Below, piece after piece: positions 52,149 to 60,125 of a stretch of DNA of 64,000 nt. The notes beneath the pieces are model-generated. The model worked only from the letters and a program-made list of their open reading frames with translations, was not told the origin of the DNA and searched no databases. Source of the DNA: an uncultured Oscillospiraceae bacterium (GTDB taxonomy: Bacteria; Bacillota; Clostridia; Oscillospirales; Oscillospiraceae); the NCBI GenBank assembly GCA_910584045.1, contig CAJTYO010000001.1, positions 68,174 to 132,173 of the forward strand, in the 5' to 3' direction. Positions within the stretch are counted from its first letter, which is position 1; every line of letters starts with the position of its first letter. Both the position numbers and the translations under genes were made by a program.

Positions 52149-52823
52149 ATGAGTCTGAAAAATATTATTCGCGGCCTCGGCTTCGAGGTCATTCTGCTGG
52201 TTGTTTTCGCCGGCATCATGCTGTACCAGGCGGTGCCGGAGGTGGTCGTCTCTCTGAAGCCCGCTGTCAGCTACGAGGACATGCTGGAGGAGGGCGCGAC
52301 CGTGAAGGCTGGCGACCACGTGTCCGGTGAGGTCTGCTACGTGCTGGACTATTTCGCCACAGAGAGCACCTATACCCAGCGCAGCGACGGCACCCGCAGC
52401 GGAGACAAGGCATCGGGCCGGTACTATCTCCTGCCCACGGCAGACAATTTCATTGCCCTGAAGTGCCGCCAAGCGGATGTTGCGGCGCTGGAACAGCTGG
52501 CGGACGAAACCTGGGCCTATATGACCGACGGCACAGAGCCCACGACGGAGTTCGCCATGGAGGGCAGGGTGGATGTTCTGGAGCCCCAGCTGGCAGGTTA
52601 CTACCGTGAGTACCTGGCGGATATGGGCTACACGGAGGAAGAACTTGACGCCATGGGTGATCCTCTGGTGGTCCAATATGTCAGCTTCACCGCCTGCTGG
52701 GTCATGACGGGCATTGGCCTGGTGCTGGTTCTGGTGGCCGTTCTGCTCTTCCGCCGGCGCTACCATATCGCGGTTTATGGCTCTGGCCGGCCGAAGGCTG
52801 AGGACCTGCCGGACCTGCAGTAA
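52149..52823 (+). CDS. Unknown membrane protein with two flanking helices (224 aa)
   Basis: Hydrophobic helices at residues about 10-30 (GFEVILLVVFAGIMLYQAV) and 178-200 (CWVMTGIGLVLVLVAVLLF) enclose an extracytoplasmic domain of about 145 residues containing GDHVSGEVCYVLDYFA. The short basic C-terminus is cytoplasmic. I do not recognise it with confidence. It is in an operon with the preceding gene and may act with it. Confidence 0.75.
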   Translation: MSLKNIIRGLGFEVILLVVFAGIMLYQAVPEVVVSLKPAVSYEDMLEEGATVKAGDHVSGEVCYVLDYFATESTYTQRSDGTRSGDKASGRYYLLPTADNFIALKCRQADVAALEQLADETWAYMTDGTEPTTEFAMEGRVDVLEPQLAGYYREYLADMGYTEEELDAMGDPLVVQYVSFTACWVMTGIGLVLVLVAVLLFRRRYHIAVYGSGRPKAEDLPDLQ

Positions 52824-52893
52824 GACGATTCCCAGAAGAGCCGTACCGTCACCTGTGGCCCTCCTATGGCGGGCTTAGGGCTGGGACGGGCTA
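52824..52893 (+). repeat. Dispersed intergenic repeat, copy B
   Basis: Starts at the stop codon of the preceding gene. Blocks shared with copies A, C and D are ACGATTCCC, AGAGCCGTACCGTCACCTG, CCTCCTATGGCGGGCTTAGG and GCTGGGACGGG. Confidence 0.65.
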
Positions 52894-52957
52894 TGTCCCT
52901 TAACGCTGGGCAAAAATCCTGGGATAGCATTAATATAATCTCAAGGTTAAAAGTTCT

Positions 52958-52988
52958 CTGTGATATTTTTCACTAAAAAGTATCACAG
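52958..52988. other. AT-rich hairpin
   Basis: CTGTGATA and TATCACAG (52958-52965 and 52981-52988) form an 8-bp stem with an inner TTTTT/AAAAA part. It lies just before the convergent-gene terminator. Confidence 0.45.
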
Positions 52989-53013
52989 ACCTCCGGGTTT
53001 ACAAGTCAAGCTG

Positions 53014-53046
53014 AAAGGCGCGGCCAACTGGCCGCGCCTTTCTTTG
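53014..53046. terminator. Terminator between convergent genes
   Basis: A perfect 13-bp stem (53014-53026 with 53029-53041) with a 2-base loop is followed on plus by CTTTG. It separates the plus-strand membrane pair from the minus-strand hybrid kinase. Confidence 0.75.
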
Positions 53047-53073
53047 TCATTTCCCCGCTTCTCAAGGAGGAAA

Positions 53074-55635
53074 TCACTTGGGCTTCATGAACTTGAGCAG
53101 CTGCCGGCATACGTCCCGAACGTCGATGGGCTTGGGGACATGAGCGTTCATCCCCGCGTCCAGGCACTTCTGCACATCTTCTGCGAAAGCATCTGCTGTC
53201 ATGGCGATGATGGGGATCTCCTTCGCGTCCTGACGGTCCATGGCGCGGATCACATGGGTGGCCTCGTATCCCGTCATCACCGGCATACGCAGATCCATCA
53301 AAATGGCGTCATAATACCCCTGCTCCGCCCGCTCGAACATCTCCACGCACAGCTGGCCGTTCTCCGCCCAATCCAGCGCCAGGCCCTCCTCGCTGAGGAG
53401 CTCCTCGGCAATCTCCCAGTTGAGCTCGTTGTCCTCCGCCAGCAGGACCCGGCGGCCTGACAGTATCATCTCCGGCTCTTTTTCCTCCAGCTTATCCACA
53501 ACCGGATCAATGTAAGGCTTCAATCCGTAAAACAGGGTGGATTTAAAGAGGGGCTTGGAAATAAATCCGGTGATGCCGGCGGCCTTGGCCTCGGCCTCAA
53601 TGTCACTCCAATCGTAGGCGGAGATCAGCAGGATGGGGAAATCGTTTCCATACAGCCGCCTGATCTCCCGGGCGGCTGTGATGCCGTCCATTCCGGGCAA
53701 CTTCCAATCCAGCAGGATAATCTGATAGTCGTCATGCCGCTCCCGACGCTCGGCCGCCATCCTGATGGCGCTCTCCGCATCCAACGTCCAGTCCGCCTGC
53801 ACGCCGATGGTCTTGAGAGAGGATACCGTGCTCTCGCACAGCTGCTTGTCGTCGTCCACCACCAGCATCTTCCAGGGGGGCAGGACCATATCGGACTCCG
53901 GAATCTCCGCCTTCTCCAGATCCAGGATCACTCGGAACTCCGTGCCCTTGCCGGGCTCGCTGTCCACCTCGACGATGCCGCCCATGGCATCCACGATGTA
54001 TTTGGTAATCGCCATGCCCAGGCCGCTGCCCTCGGTCTTGCGCACCCGCATGCTGTCCTCCCGAACGAAGGACTCGAAAATATGGGCCTTGAATTCCGGG
54101 GTCATGCCGATGCCTGTGTCAGTGATATGAATGTGAATGCGCACATACGCATCCCCCTTCTCCGACGGCTCCTCATACATCGCCAAGTGGATTTCGCCGC
54201 CCTCGGGGGTAAACTTCACCGCGTTGCCGAGAATGTTCAGCAGCACCTGATTCAGCCGCACGCTGTCGCAGCACACATTCTCGGTAACAATGTCGTGGAT
54301 AAATACGTCGAACTGCTGCTGCTTGGCGCGGACCTGAGGCTGGACAATACCCACAAGGCTGTCCATCACCTCCCGCAGGGATATCTGATCCATACTCAAC
54401 GTCAGCTTGCCGCTCTCGATCTTGGACATATCCAGCACGTCGTTGATAAGCCCCAGAAGATGCCGCCCCGACAGAGAGATTTTCCGCAGGCAGTTTTGCA
54501 CCTGCTGCATATCGTTGAGATTGGCTGTAGCGATGGCGGTCATGCCCACGATAGCGTTCATGGGGGTGCGGATGTCGTGGCTCATGTTGGACAAGAACTC
54601 GCTCTTGGCCCGACTGGCCTGCACGGCCGCCTTTCTCGCCTTCTCCAGTTCCACCATCTGCTGTTGGGTCATCTTGAAGTAGCGGGCAAATATCAGCAGC
54701 AGTACCACCAATACGATGGCACAGGCGCCATAAACAATATAGGTCCATTGCGACGTAAAGCCCTTGACAATCTCATCCAGTGCGCTGTAGGGCATACAGG
54801 TGAGCAGATGCCATTCAGAATGGGACAGCTTAGTGGTATACAACTGCCTGGGCTCGCCGTAGATAATCAGCTCCGCCGAGTAATCCCGTCCCTCAGCCAT
54901 CGCCTTGGACAGCTCCTCAATATACAGATTCGGAGCTTTTCCATCCACCTTTTCGTACAGATTATGTACACGATCGAAATAGCTGTCCCGATAGGCATCG
55001 CTGGTTCGGATGACAAAGCTGCCATCTTCCCGGATGACAAAGGAGTAGACGTGATCGGCGTTTTCCTCCAGCGACAGGGTGTCGGTGATATAAGAGGTGG
55101 GCAGCCCGGCCACCATGGCGATACATGGGTGGTCGTCTGTTGGCTCACGATCAACGGGAAGTCCCAGCAGAATCACGCTCTCCCCATTCCGGTCGGTGCC
55201 CACGGCCACCTTTTTCTCGCCGCTGCTGAGAGATTTGAAGAAGGGCTCCGGATCCGTAACATCCAGCTGCGGACCATAGAGCATCTCAAAGCTCCCATCC
55301 ATCCGATAGAAGGCCAGATAGCCGAATTCCCGGGCCTTGGCGTTGGTAATCAGGATTTCCTGCTGCTCCTGACTGCTGTGGATAATCTCCGGGTCGATCT
55401 CCTTCACCAGTGCGTCCAGCTGGTCCAGGCGCAGGCCGATGGTGGTCTCGAAGTGCTTGGCGATCTGGTCACTCAGACCTGCCATGTACATGCGGCTGAC
55501 CTCACGGATCGTGCTGGTACTCTGCCGGTTCATGAACAGGGCCAGGAAGGAGAAAATCGTCACACTGAGGATCAGCACCAGGATCAGGCTGACCAACAGG
55601 AATTGGGTTGTCTCATTTTTAGTCTTTTTCGGCAT
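53074..55635 (-). CDS. Hybrid sensor histidine kinase with two receiver domains
   Basis: 853 aa. Two transmembrane helices (about 10-33 and 298-320) enclose a Cache-like sensor domain. The HisKA box is SNMSHDIRTPMNAIVG, then N box LNQVLLNILGNAVKF and G boxes DTGIGM and GSGLGMAI. Two receivers follow: REC1 (MLVVDDD, LLDWKLPGMDG) and REC2 (VLLAEDNELN, LMDLRMPVMTGYE). It lies downstream of the HPt gene (43 bases) and of the c-di-GMP enzyme in one operon, so phosphate probably passes kinase-REC-HPt-REC. Confidence 0.93.
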   Translation of the reverse strand: MPKKTKNETTQFLLVSLILVLILSVTIFSFLALFMNRQSTSTIREVSRMYMAGLSDQIAKHFETTIGLRLDQLDALVKEIDPEIIHSSQEQQEILITNAKAREFGYLAFYRMDGSFEMLYGPQLDVTDPEPFFKSLSSGEKKVAVGTDRNGESVILLGLPVDREPTDDHPCIAMVAGLPTSYITDTLSLEENADHVYSFVIREDGSFVIRTSDAYRDSYFDRVHNLYEKVDGKAPNLYIEELSKAMAEGRDYSAELIIYGEPRQLYTTKLSHSEWHLLTCMPYSALDEIVKGFTSQWTYIVYGACAIVLVVLLLIFARYFKMTQQQMVELEKARKAAVQASRAKSEFLSNMSHDIRTPMNAIVGMTAIATANLNDMQQVQNCLRKISLSGRHLLGLINDVLDMSKIESGKLTLSMDQISLREVMDSLVGIVQPQVRAKQQQFDVFIHDIVTENVCCDSVRLNQVLLNILGNAVKFTPEGGEIHLAMYEEPSEKGDAYVRIHIHITDTGIGMTPEFKAHIFESFVREDSMRVRKTEGSGLGMAITKYIVDAMGGIVEVDSEPGKGTEFRVILDLEKAEIPESDMVLPPWKMLVVDDDKQLCESTVSSLKTIGVQADWTLDAESAIRMAAERRERHDDYQIILLDWKLPGMDGITAAREIRRLYGNDFPILLISAYDWSDIEAEAKAAGITGFISKPLFKSTLFYGLKPYIDPVVDKLEEKEPEMILSGRRVLLAEDNELNWEIAEELLSEEGLALDWAENGQLCVEMFERAEQGYYDAILMDLRMPVMTGYEATHVIRAMDRQDAKEIPIIAMTADAFAEDVQKCLDAGMNAHVPKPIDVRDVCRQLLKFMKPK

Positions 55636-55678
55636 CCGCTGAAGCCTCCTCTCTCCGCCGCTACCAGACAGGCTCCCC

Positions 55679-56041
55679 TCACGATCCCACAGATTCCTGC
55701 AGAGCGCGAATGGCCGCGATGGTCTGCTGGTAGTCCGCCTTCACCTGCTCCAGGCAGGCGGGAGCCTCTGGAGTAAATCCGTTTCGCAGCGCCTCGCTCA
55801 GATCGCTGCCGGACTTATAGAGCCTGGTGAAGTCCAGATTTTGACACACGCCCTTGATGGTATGGGCCGCACGGAAGGCCTCGGCATAGTCCCCCGTCTC
55901 CATGGACCGCAGCAGCAGGTCAAAGCTGCCGTCATTCAAGAACTTCAGAACAAATTTCTGCACCATCCGCTCGCTGCGCAGACGGCCCATTACACTCTCA
56001 AAATCGCCGTCCAATGCGGCGTAGCACTCCTGTAGCGTCAT
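55679..56041 (-). CDS. Histidine phosphotransfer (HPt) protein
   Basis: 120 aa four-helix protein. The phospho-acceptor His60 lies in AAHTIKGVCQNL, and the rest is helical with no catalytic domain. It lies between hybrid kinase and REC-type output genes and starts inside the stop of the upstream gene (ATGA). It should relay phosphate between their receiver domains. Confidence 0.88.
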   Translation of the reverse strand: MTLQECYAALDGDFESVMGRLRSERMVQKFVLKFLNDGSFDLLLRSMETGDYAEAFRAAHTIKGVCQNLDFTRLYKSGSDLSEALRNGFTPEAPACLEQVKADYQQTIAAIRALQESVGS

Positions 56042-58167
56042 ATCGTATCGTCTCCTTTTTCCTGACTGTCTCCGTTTTCTTCGTCTCCGCCGCCCTCGAT
56101 GGGAGAAATGACGGACAGGGTTTCATGGACGCTCCCGTCATAGAAATCGTACCGGCCCCGGCCGGAGCGCTTGACCTTGTACAGCGCCTGATCGGCGGCG
56201 TGGAACAGCGTGTCGTAATCAATGCCCACCATCTCCGTGCGGGCGATGCCCATGCTCAGAGAGATGGGGAAATTTTCATAAGTACTGCCGGAAATAGAGT
56301 GGTAAATACGGGAAATAATGGGGTCCAGCTCCCCGCGATACTCCAGGAACATCAAAAATTCGTCCCCGCCCACCCGGGCGGCAATGTCGTTGCCACGGAT
56401 GCTGTCCCGCAGCCGGTCGGCAAGAAACCGCAGCACCTGGTCACCGAAGATGTGCCCATAGGTGTCGTTCGCATTCTTAAAGTGGTCAAGGTCGAAGATG
56501 ACCATGGCGAACTGCCCGTCGGGCCGCTCCTCCGTGCGCTGCAGGATGCGCTTTTTAGCGCTGGCATGGTTGAGAAGCCCCGTCAGAGGATCGTGGGAGG
56601 CCATGCGCTCCAAAGCAGCCATCTTCATCTGTGAATCATGGATATCCACGGCCTTGCCGATGGCGCCGGTGTACTGAGGCGGCTCATCGGCGCTCCAGGT
56701 GGCCCGGGCGATAATCCGACACCAGCGCTCCTCCCCGTCGTGGACAATCTTGCACTCGTAGCGCACCACCGGCTGAGCCGGCGTGGTGTTGCGCAGCGCG
56801 TGGATCAGCCCCTCCAGACTCTCGGGGCTCAGGATCTCCTGCACCCTGGAGCTGTTCACCGGGTCCATCACCGTCTCCTTCAGTCCCAGCCGGTTTGCGC
56901 CCCAGGTGTTCAGCGTCACCATCGGCGGCTCAACCGTGTACTCAAACTGAATCTCCTGGCTCATGGCGGCGAAGAAGCTGTACTTCATCCGCTCATGCTC
57001 CAGCAGCTGCAGTGTCCGCTCAGATGCGGAGAGCTCTTCGTAGTGGTGCATCTCCTGGGCCACGGAGCGCATATCCATCAAAGCGGAGCGCTCCTGGCAG
57101 CCGTTTTGCAGCAGTTCGGGCAGCTGAGGGGCCAGCTCCAGTAAAATCTCCAGCAGCAGCGGATTAAACGCGCCGCACTCACCGTTGACGATCATCTGCA
57201 CCGCCTTCTCATGGGAAAATGCAGGCTTATAGACCCGGACGCTGGTCAGGGCATCGTACACGTCGGCCAGGGCCACGATCTGAGCGGTGATGGGTATGTC
57301 GTCCCCCTTCAGCCCGTCGGGGTAACCCCGTCCGTCCCAGCGCTCGTGGTGCCAGCGGCAGATAGCGCGGGTCACCTCAACGAGGGGGTCGCCCTTGTGT
57401 ATGGGCAGAGTGTCCATCATATCCGCGCCCACCACGGTGTGGGTCTTCATGATGGCGAACTCCTCCTCGGTAAAGCGCCCGGGCTTGTTGAGGATCTCGT
57501 CGGAGATGGAGATCTTGCCCACGTCGTGGAGGGCGGAGGCGTTGCTGATCAGCGGGATGTCCGCCTGGGAGAGCTTATAGCGGTCCGTCTTCAGAATCAT
57601 CCGCTGGAGAAACAGCTCCGTCAGAACACGGATATGAATGACGTGAAAGCCGCTCTCACCGTTGCGGAACTCCACGATATGGCTGAGGATATTGATCATC
57701 AGCGCATTCTGACGCTCCCGCTCATAGATCTGATCGCTCACCATTGTGACCAGCTTTTTCTGCTTGGCGTAAAGCAGCGTGGTATTGACTACCCGGCGGT
57801 GAACCACCAGGGCGTTGAAGGGCCGGGTAATAAAATCGGTCGCCCCGAGATTATAAGCCCGCTCGATGTGGGCCGGGGCGGTCTCCGCAGAAATCATAAT
57901 GACTGGGATGTCCTCAATCCAGCTGTTCCGGTTCATGACGGTGAGGACTTCGAAACCGTCCATCTCCGGCATGACTATGTCCAGCAGGACCAGGTCGATC
58001 TCTGTGTGGTATTTCTGGATGGCGCCAACAGCCTCCACGCCGTTTTCCGCCTCCAGAATTTCGTACTCCTCCCCCAGCATGTCCGCCAGGATGGAGCGAT
58101 TCATTTCCGAGTCATCCGCGATCAGGATTCTCTGCTTACGCGTCTGTTCTCTGTTTATAGTAGTCAC
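56038..58167 (-). CDS. Response regulator with HD-GYP, PAS-like and GGDEF domains
   Basis: 709 aa. REC (about 13-130; ILIADDSEMN, LLDIVMPEMDG) is followed by an HD-GYP phosphodiesterase (about 160-360; ALHDVGKISI, HHERWDGRGYPDGLKG), a PAS-like domain (about 400-520) and a GGDEF cyclase (about 530-690; VIFDLDHFKNANDTYGH, RVGGDEFLMF). Both enzyme motifs are intact, so it may make and break c-di-GMP. Start: GTG at 58167 is chosen, as an ATG at 58233 would lie about 3 bases from the predicted transcription start. The start remains uncertain. Confidence 0.88.
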   Translation of the reverse strand: MTTINREQTRKQRILIADDSEMNRSILADMLGEEYEILEAENGVEAVGAIQKYHTEIDLVLLDIVMPEMDGFEVLTVMNRNSWIEDIPVIMISAETAPAHIERAYNLGATDFITRPFNALVVHRRVVNTTLLYAKQKKLVTMVSDQIYERERQNALMINILSHIVEFRNGESGFHVIHIRVLTELFLQRMILKTDRYKLSQADIPLISNASALHDVGKISISDEILNKPGRFTEEEFAIMKTHTVVGADMMDTLPIHKGDPLVEVTRAICRWHHERWDGRGYPDGLKGDDIPITAQIVALADVYDALTSVRVYKPAFSHEKAVQMIVNGECGAFNPLLLEILLELAPQLPELLQNGCQERSALMDMRSVAQEMHHYEELSASERTLQLLEHERMKYSFFAAMSQEIQFEYTVEPPMVTLNTWGANRLGLKETVMDPVNSSRVQEILSPESLEGLIHALRNTTPAQPVVRYECKIVHDGEERWCRIIARATWSADEPPQYTGAIGKAVDIHDSQMKMAALERMASHDPLTGLLNHASAKKRILQRTEERPDGQFAMVIFDLDHFKNANDTYGHIFGDQVLRFLADRLRDSIRGNDIAARVGGDEFLMFLEYRGELDPIISRIYHSISGSTYENFPISLSMGIARTEMVGIDYDTLFHAADQALYKVKRSGRGRYDFYDGSVHETLSVISPIEGGGDEENGDSQEKGDDTI

Positions 58168-58242
58168 ATCCCTTCCCAAAACAGCCTCCGACGGCCGGGC
58201 AGAGGAGGCCCGCCGACGGTAATGGTATAGCATGACTTATAT

Positions 58243-58271
58243 AGTATAGCAGATTTCTCCCGCCACGGCAA
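58243..58271 (-). promoter_or_regulatory. Promoter of the c-di-GMP phosphorelay operon
   Basis: Minus-strand -35 TTGCCG (58266-58271) and -10 TATACT (58243-58248), 17 bp apart. It is divergent from the degV promoter 42 bases away. Confidence 0.7.
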
Positions 58272-58312
58272 GACGGAGAGAAGAAATTTTTGTTTCTGTC
58301 CCGTCGGAACTA

Positions 58313-58340
58313 TTGCGCTCCGCGCAAAATGTGGTATAAT
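58313..58340 (+). promoter_or_regulatory. Promoter of the second degV
   Basis: -35 TTGCGC (58313-58318) and perfect -10 TATAAT (58335-58340), 16 bp apart. Confidence 0.75.
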
Positions 58341-58406
58341 AGGCTAGAAAAGCTAGGGCTGTGCTTCGCTCTGCCTGACAGCGTTTTCGATGAAAGGAGA
58401 ACTTGT

Positions 58407-59273
58407 ATGAGAGATTACGTGATTATGACCGACAGCTGCTGCGATTTGTCCGCCGTCATGGCCGAGGAGCTGGCGCTCACCGTCCTGCCCCTTAGCTTTG
58501 TCATGGAGGGAAAGGAATATTTTAACTATCTGGACAACCGGGACATTGACCCCGGCGATTTTTATACCCGGCTGCGCGCCGGCACGCTGGGCACCACCTC
58601 CGCCATAAACGTGGCCGTCTTCTCCGAGGCCATGACAGCCCAGGTGGAGCAGGGACGGGACATCTTGTGCATCGCCTTCTCCTCCGGCCTATCCACCACG
58701 TATCAATCCGCCTGCATCGCCGCTGGGGATGTGATGGCCGCCCACCCGGACAGCAGGGTGCTGGTCTGCGACAGCCGGGCCGCCTCCCTGGGCCAGGGAC
58801 TGCTGGTCTATCTGGCAGCGATGGAGAAGCGGAAGGGAAAAAGCCTGGAGGAGGTCCGGGACTTCGTAGAGGAGCGCAAGGACCACATTGACCACTGGTT
58901 TACGGTGGATGATCTCAACCATCTCAAGCGGGGCGGCCGTGTGTCGGCCACAGCGGCGCTGGTGGGCACCATGCTGCAGATGAAGCCGGTGCTCCATGTG
59001 GACGGCGAGGGTCATCTGATTCCCGTCAGCAAGGTTCGGGGACGCAAGGCATCCATCAGCGCTCTGCTGAACAAGATGGAGGAACTAGTGGAGGATCCGT
59101 CGGTGGTCTTTATCAGCCACGGTGACTGTCTGGAGGAGGCCGAGGCCCTGGGGGAGTCCATTAAGGCCAAATACAAGGTGGACAAGCTGGTCATCAACTA
59201 TGTGGGGCCCGTTATCGGCAACCACTCCGGCCCCGGGACTTTGGCGCTCTTCTTTCAGGGGAAGCATAAGTAG
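58407..59273 (+). CDS. DegV family fatty-acid-binding protein (second paralogue)
   Basis: 288 aa. It shows the family N-terminus VIMTDSCCDL, then LGTTSAINVAVF, the IAFSSGLSTTYQSA loop, DDLNHLKRGGRVSA and KPVLHVDGEGHLIPVSKVRGRK. This is closer to canonical DegV/FakB than the copy at 2845. It should bind a fatty acid for phosphorylation by a FakA-type kinase. The ATG at 58407 follows AAAGGAGAA. It stands alone, divergent from the c-di-GMP operon. Confidence 0.93.
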   Translation: MRDYVIMTDSCCDLSAVMAEELALTVLPLSFVMEGKEYFNYLDNRDIDPGDFYTRLRAGTLGTTSAINVAVFSEAMTAQVEQGRDILCIAFSSGLSTTYQSACIAAGDVMAAHPDSRVLVCDSRAASLGQGLLVYLAAMEKRKGKSLEEVRDFVEERKDHIDHWFTVDDLNHLKRGGRVSATAALVGTMLQMKPVLHVDGEGHLIPVSKVRGRKASISALLNKMEELVEDPSVVFISHGDCLEEAEALGESIKAKYKVDKLVINYVGPVIGNHSGPGTLALFFQGKHK

Positions 59274-59352
59274 GTCTCCTAAAATACCGGGATTTTGCCG
59301 CAGTATGTCTTCAAGGTACGCTTTGTACGCCCCTCTGTCTGCCCGCCGCACA

Positions 59353-59444
59353 CAGTCCTGCTTAGGACTGGAGCCGCCTGTGGCGGTTGAACGCCTGAGC
59401 GTGATGGACCGGCATCCTGCTTTCTCTTGTAGAAATGCAGGATG
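59353..59444. repeat. Cluster of three hairpins
   Basis: Three perfect hairpins follow each other: CAGTCCT-GCTT-AGGACTG (59353-59370), CCGCC-TGT-GGCGG (59374-59386) and CATCCTGC/GCAGGATG with a 16-base loop (59413-59444). No gene is seen in 59274-59494. The meaning is unknown; it may be a repeat-type insertion. Confidence 0.5.
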
Positions 59445-59494
59445 TTGCAGGAAAGGTGCGGCAGAAAGTATCACCGGGATAGATATAAACTATT

Positions 59495-59792
59495 TTTGAA
59501 AACACATTTTCGTGCAATTTCCGAAATAGGTTTTCCAGGTATTTCAGCAAGTGGAATTAAGATCAAAGTAAACGCTAATATCCCGGAATTGAAAGTTGAC
59601 CGTGACGGTTTTGTTAATATGGAGCAAATCATTTACCATGTCGTGCGGTGTGGTTTGGTGCATAGTTGCAATATCAATACTTCTGTGGTTTTTATAGAAC
59701 AGACTATAATTGGTGATTGGAACGCAGATAAATTTTATCTTCCTAAAGATCTTATTTGGGGACTAATTGCAGCAGTAGAAGAAAATTTATAA
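59495..59792 (+). pseudogene. Truncated AT-rich gene, C-terminal fragment
   Basis: An open frame ending at TAA 59790-59792 encodes ...GIKIKVNANIPELKV..., MEQIIYHVVRCGLV and FYLPKDLIWGLIAAVEENL. The sequence is AT-rich with coding-like third positions, unlike its neighbours. In frame it continues upstream into the hairpin cluster without a sensible start or ribosome site, so the 5' part appears lost. I do not recognise the family. A terminator-like hairpin follows at once. Confidence 0.5.
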
Positions 59793-59797
59793 ATCGG

Positions 59798-59828
59798 GAG
59801 GACAACCTTTGCGTTGTCCTCTTTCTAT
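59798..59828 (+). terminator. Terminator after the truncated gene
   Basis: GAGGACAA and TTGTCCTC (59798-59805 and 59814-59821) form an 8-bp stem followed by TTTCTATT. After it, 59829-60031 has no real gene: only an 11-codon frame (59843-59878) with a perfect GGAGGTG site, probably a leftover. Confidence 0.6.
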
Positions 59829-60031
59829 TTGGAGGTGATTTTATGGTCTATGGGTCCATCCCCAAGGACGACCCATGACAACGTAATATCATGCGGTTGC
59901 CGCCCAGCACAAAAAACTTTTTTATCAGGCACGCCTTTGGAGGCGCAGCCTTTTGAAATAGTTTTTATGAATTTTTGGGGGGAGAGATTGCAGGAGCAGA
60001 TGTAAATTTCCGGGTTTTTCCGAATATTGGT

Positions 60032-60060
60032 TTGACACCTCTCTTATCAATCGATATAAT
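60032..60060 (+). promoter_or_regulatory. Consensus sigma-A promoter of the DUF362 gene
   Basis: Perfect -35 TTGACA (60032-60037) and perfect -10 TATAAT (60055-60060) at exactly 17 bp, implying strong basal expression. Confidence 0.9.
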
Positions 60061-60125
60061 AGGGGAGCACGGGCCCCGCGGCGAGGCCGCTAAATTCATC
60101 TCCGCCCGGCAGGAAAGGAGCCACT

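Noticed and set aside
58167..58233. ATG start at 58233 for the REC/HD-GYP/GGDEF gene
   Set aside because: It lies about 3 bases after the predicted transcription start and has no ribosome site; the GTG at 58167 is nearer to the family N-terminus.
59843..59878. 11-codon peptide gene
   Set aside because: The ribosome site is ideal, but the peptide is tiny and lies in remnant DNA; more likely the broken start of a lost gene.
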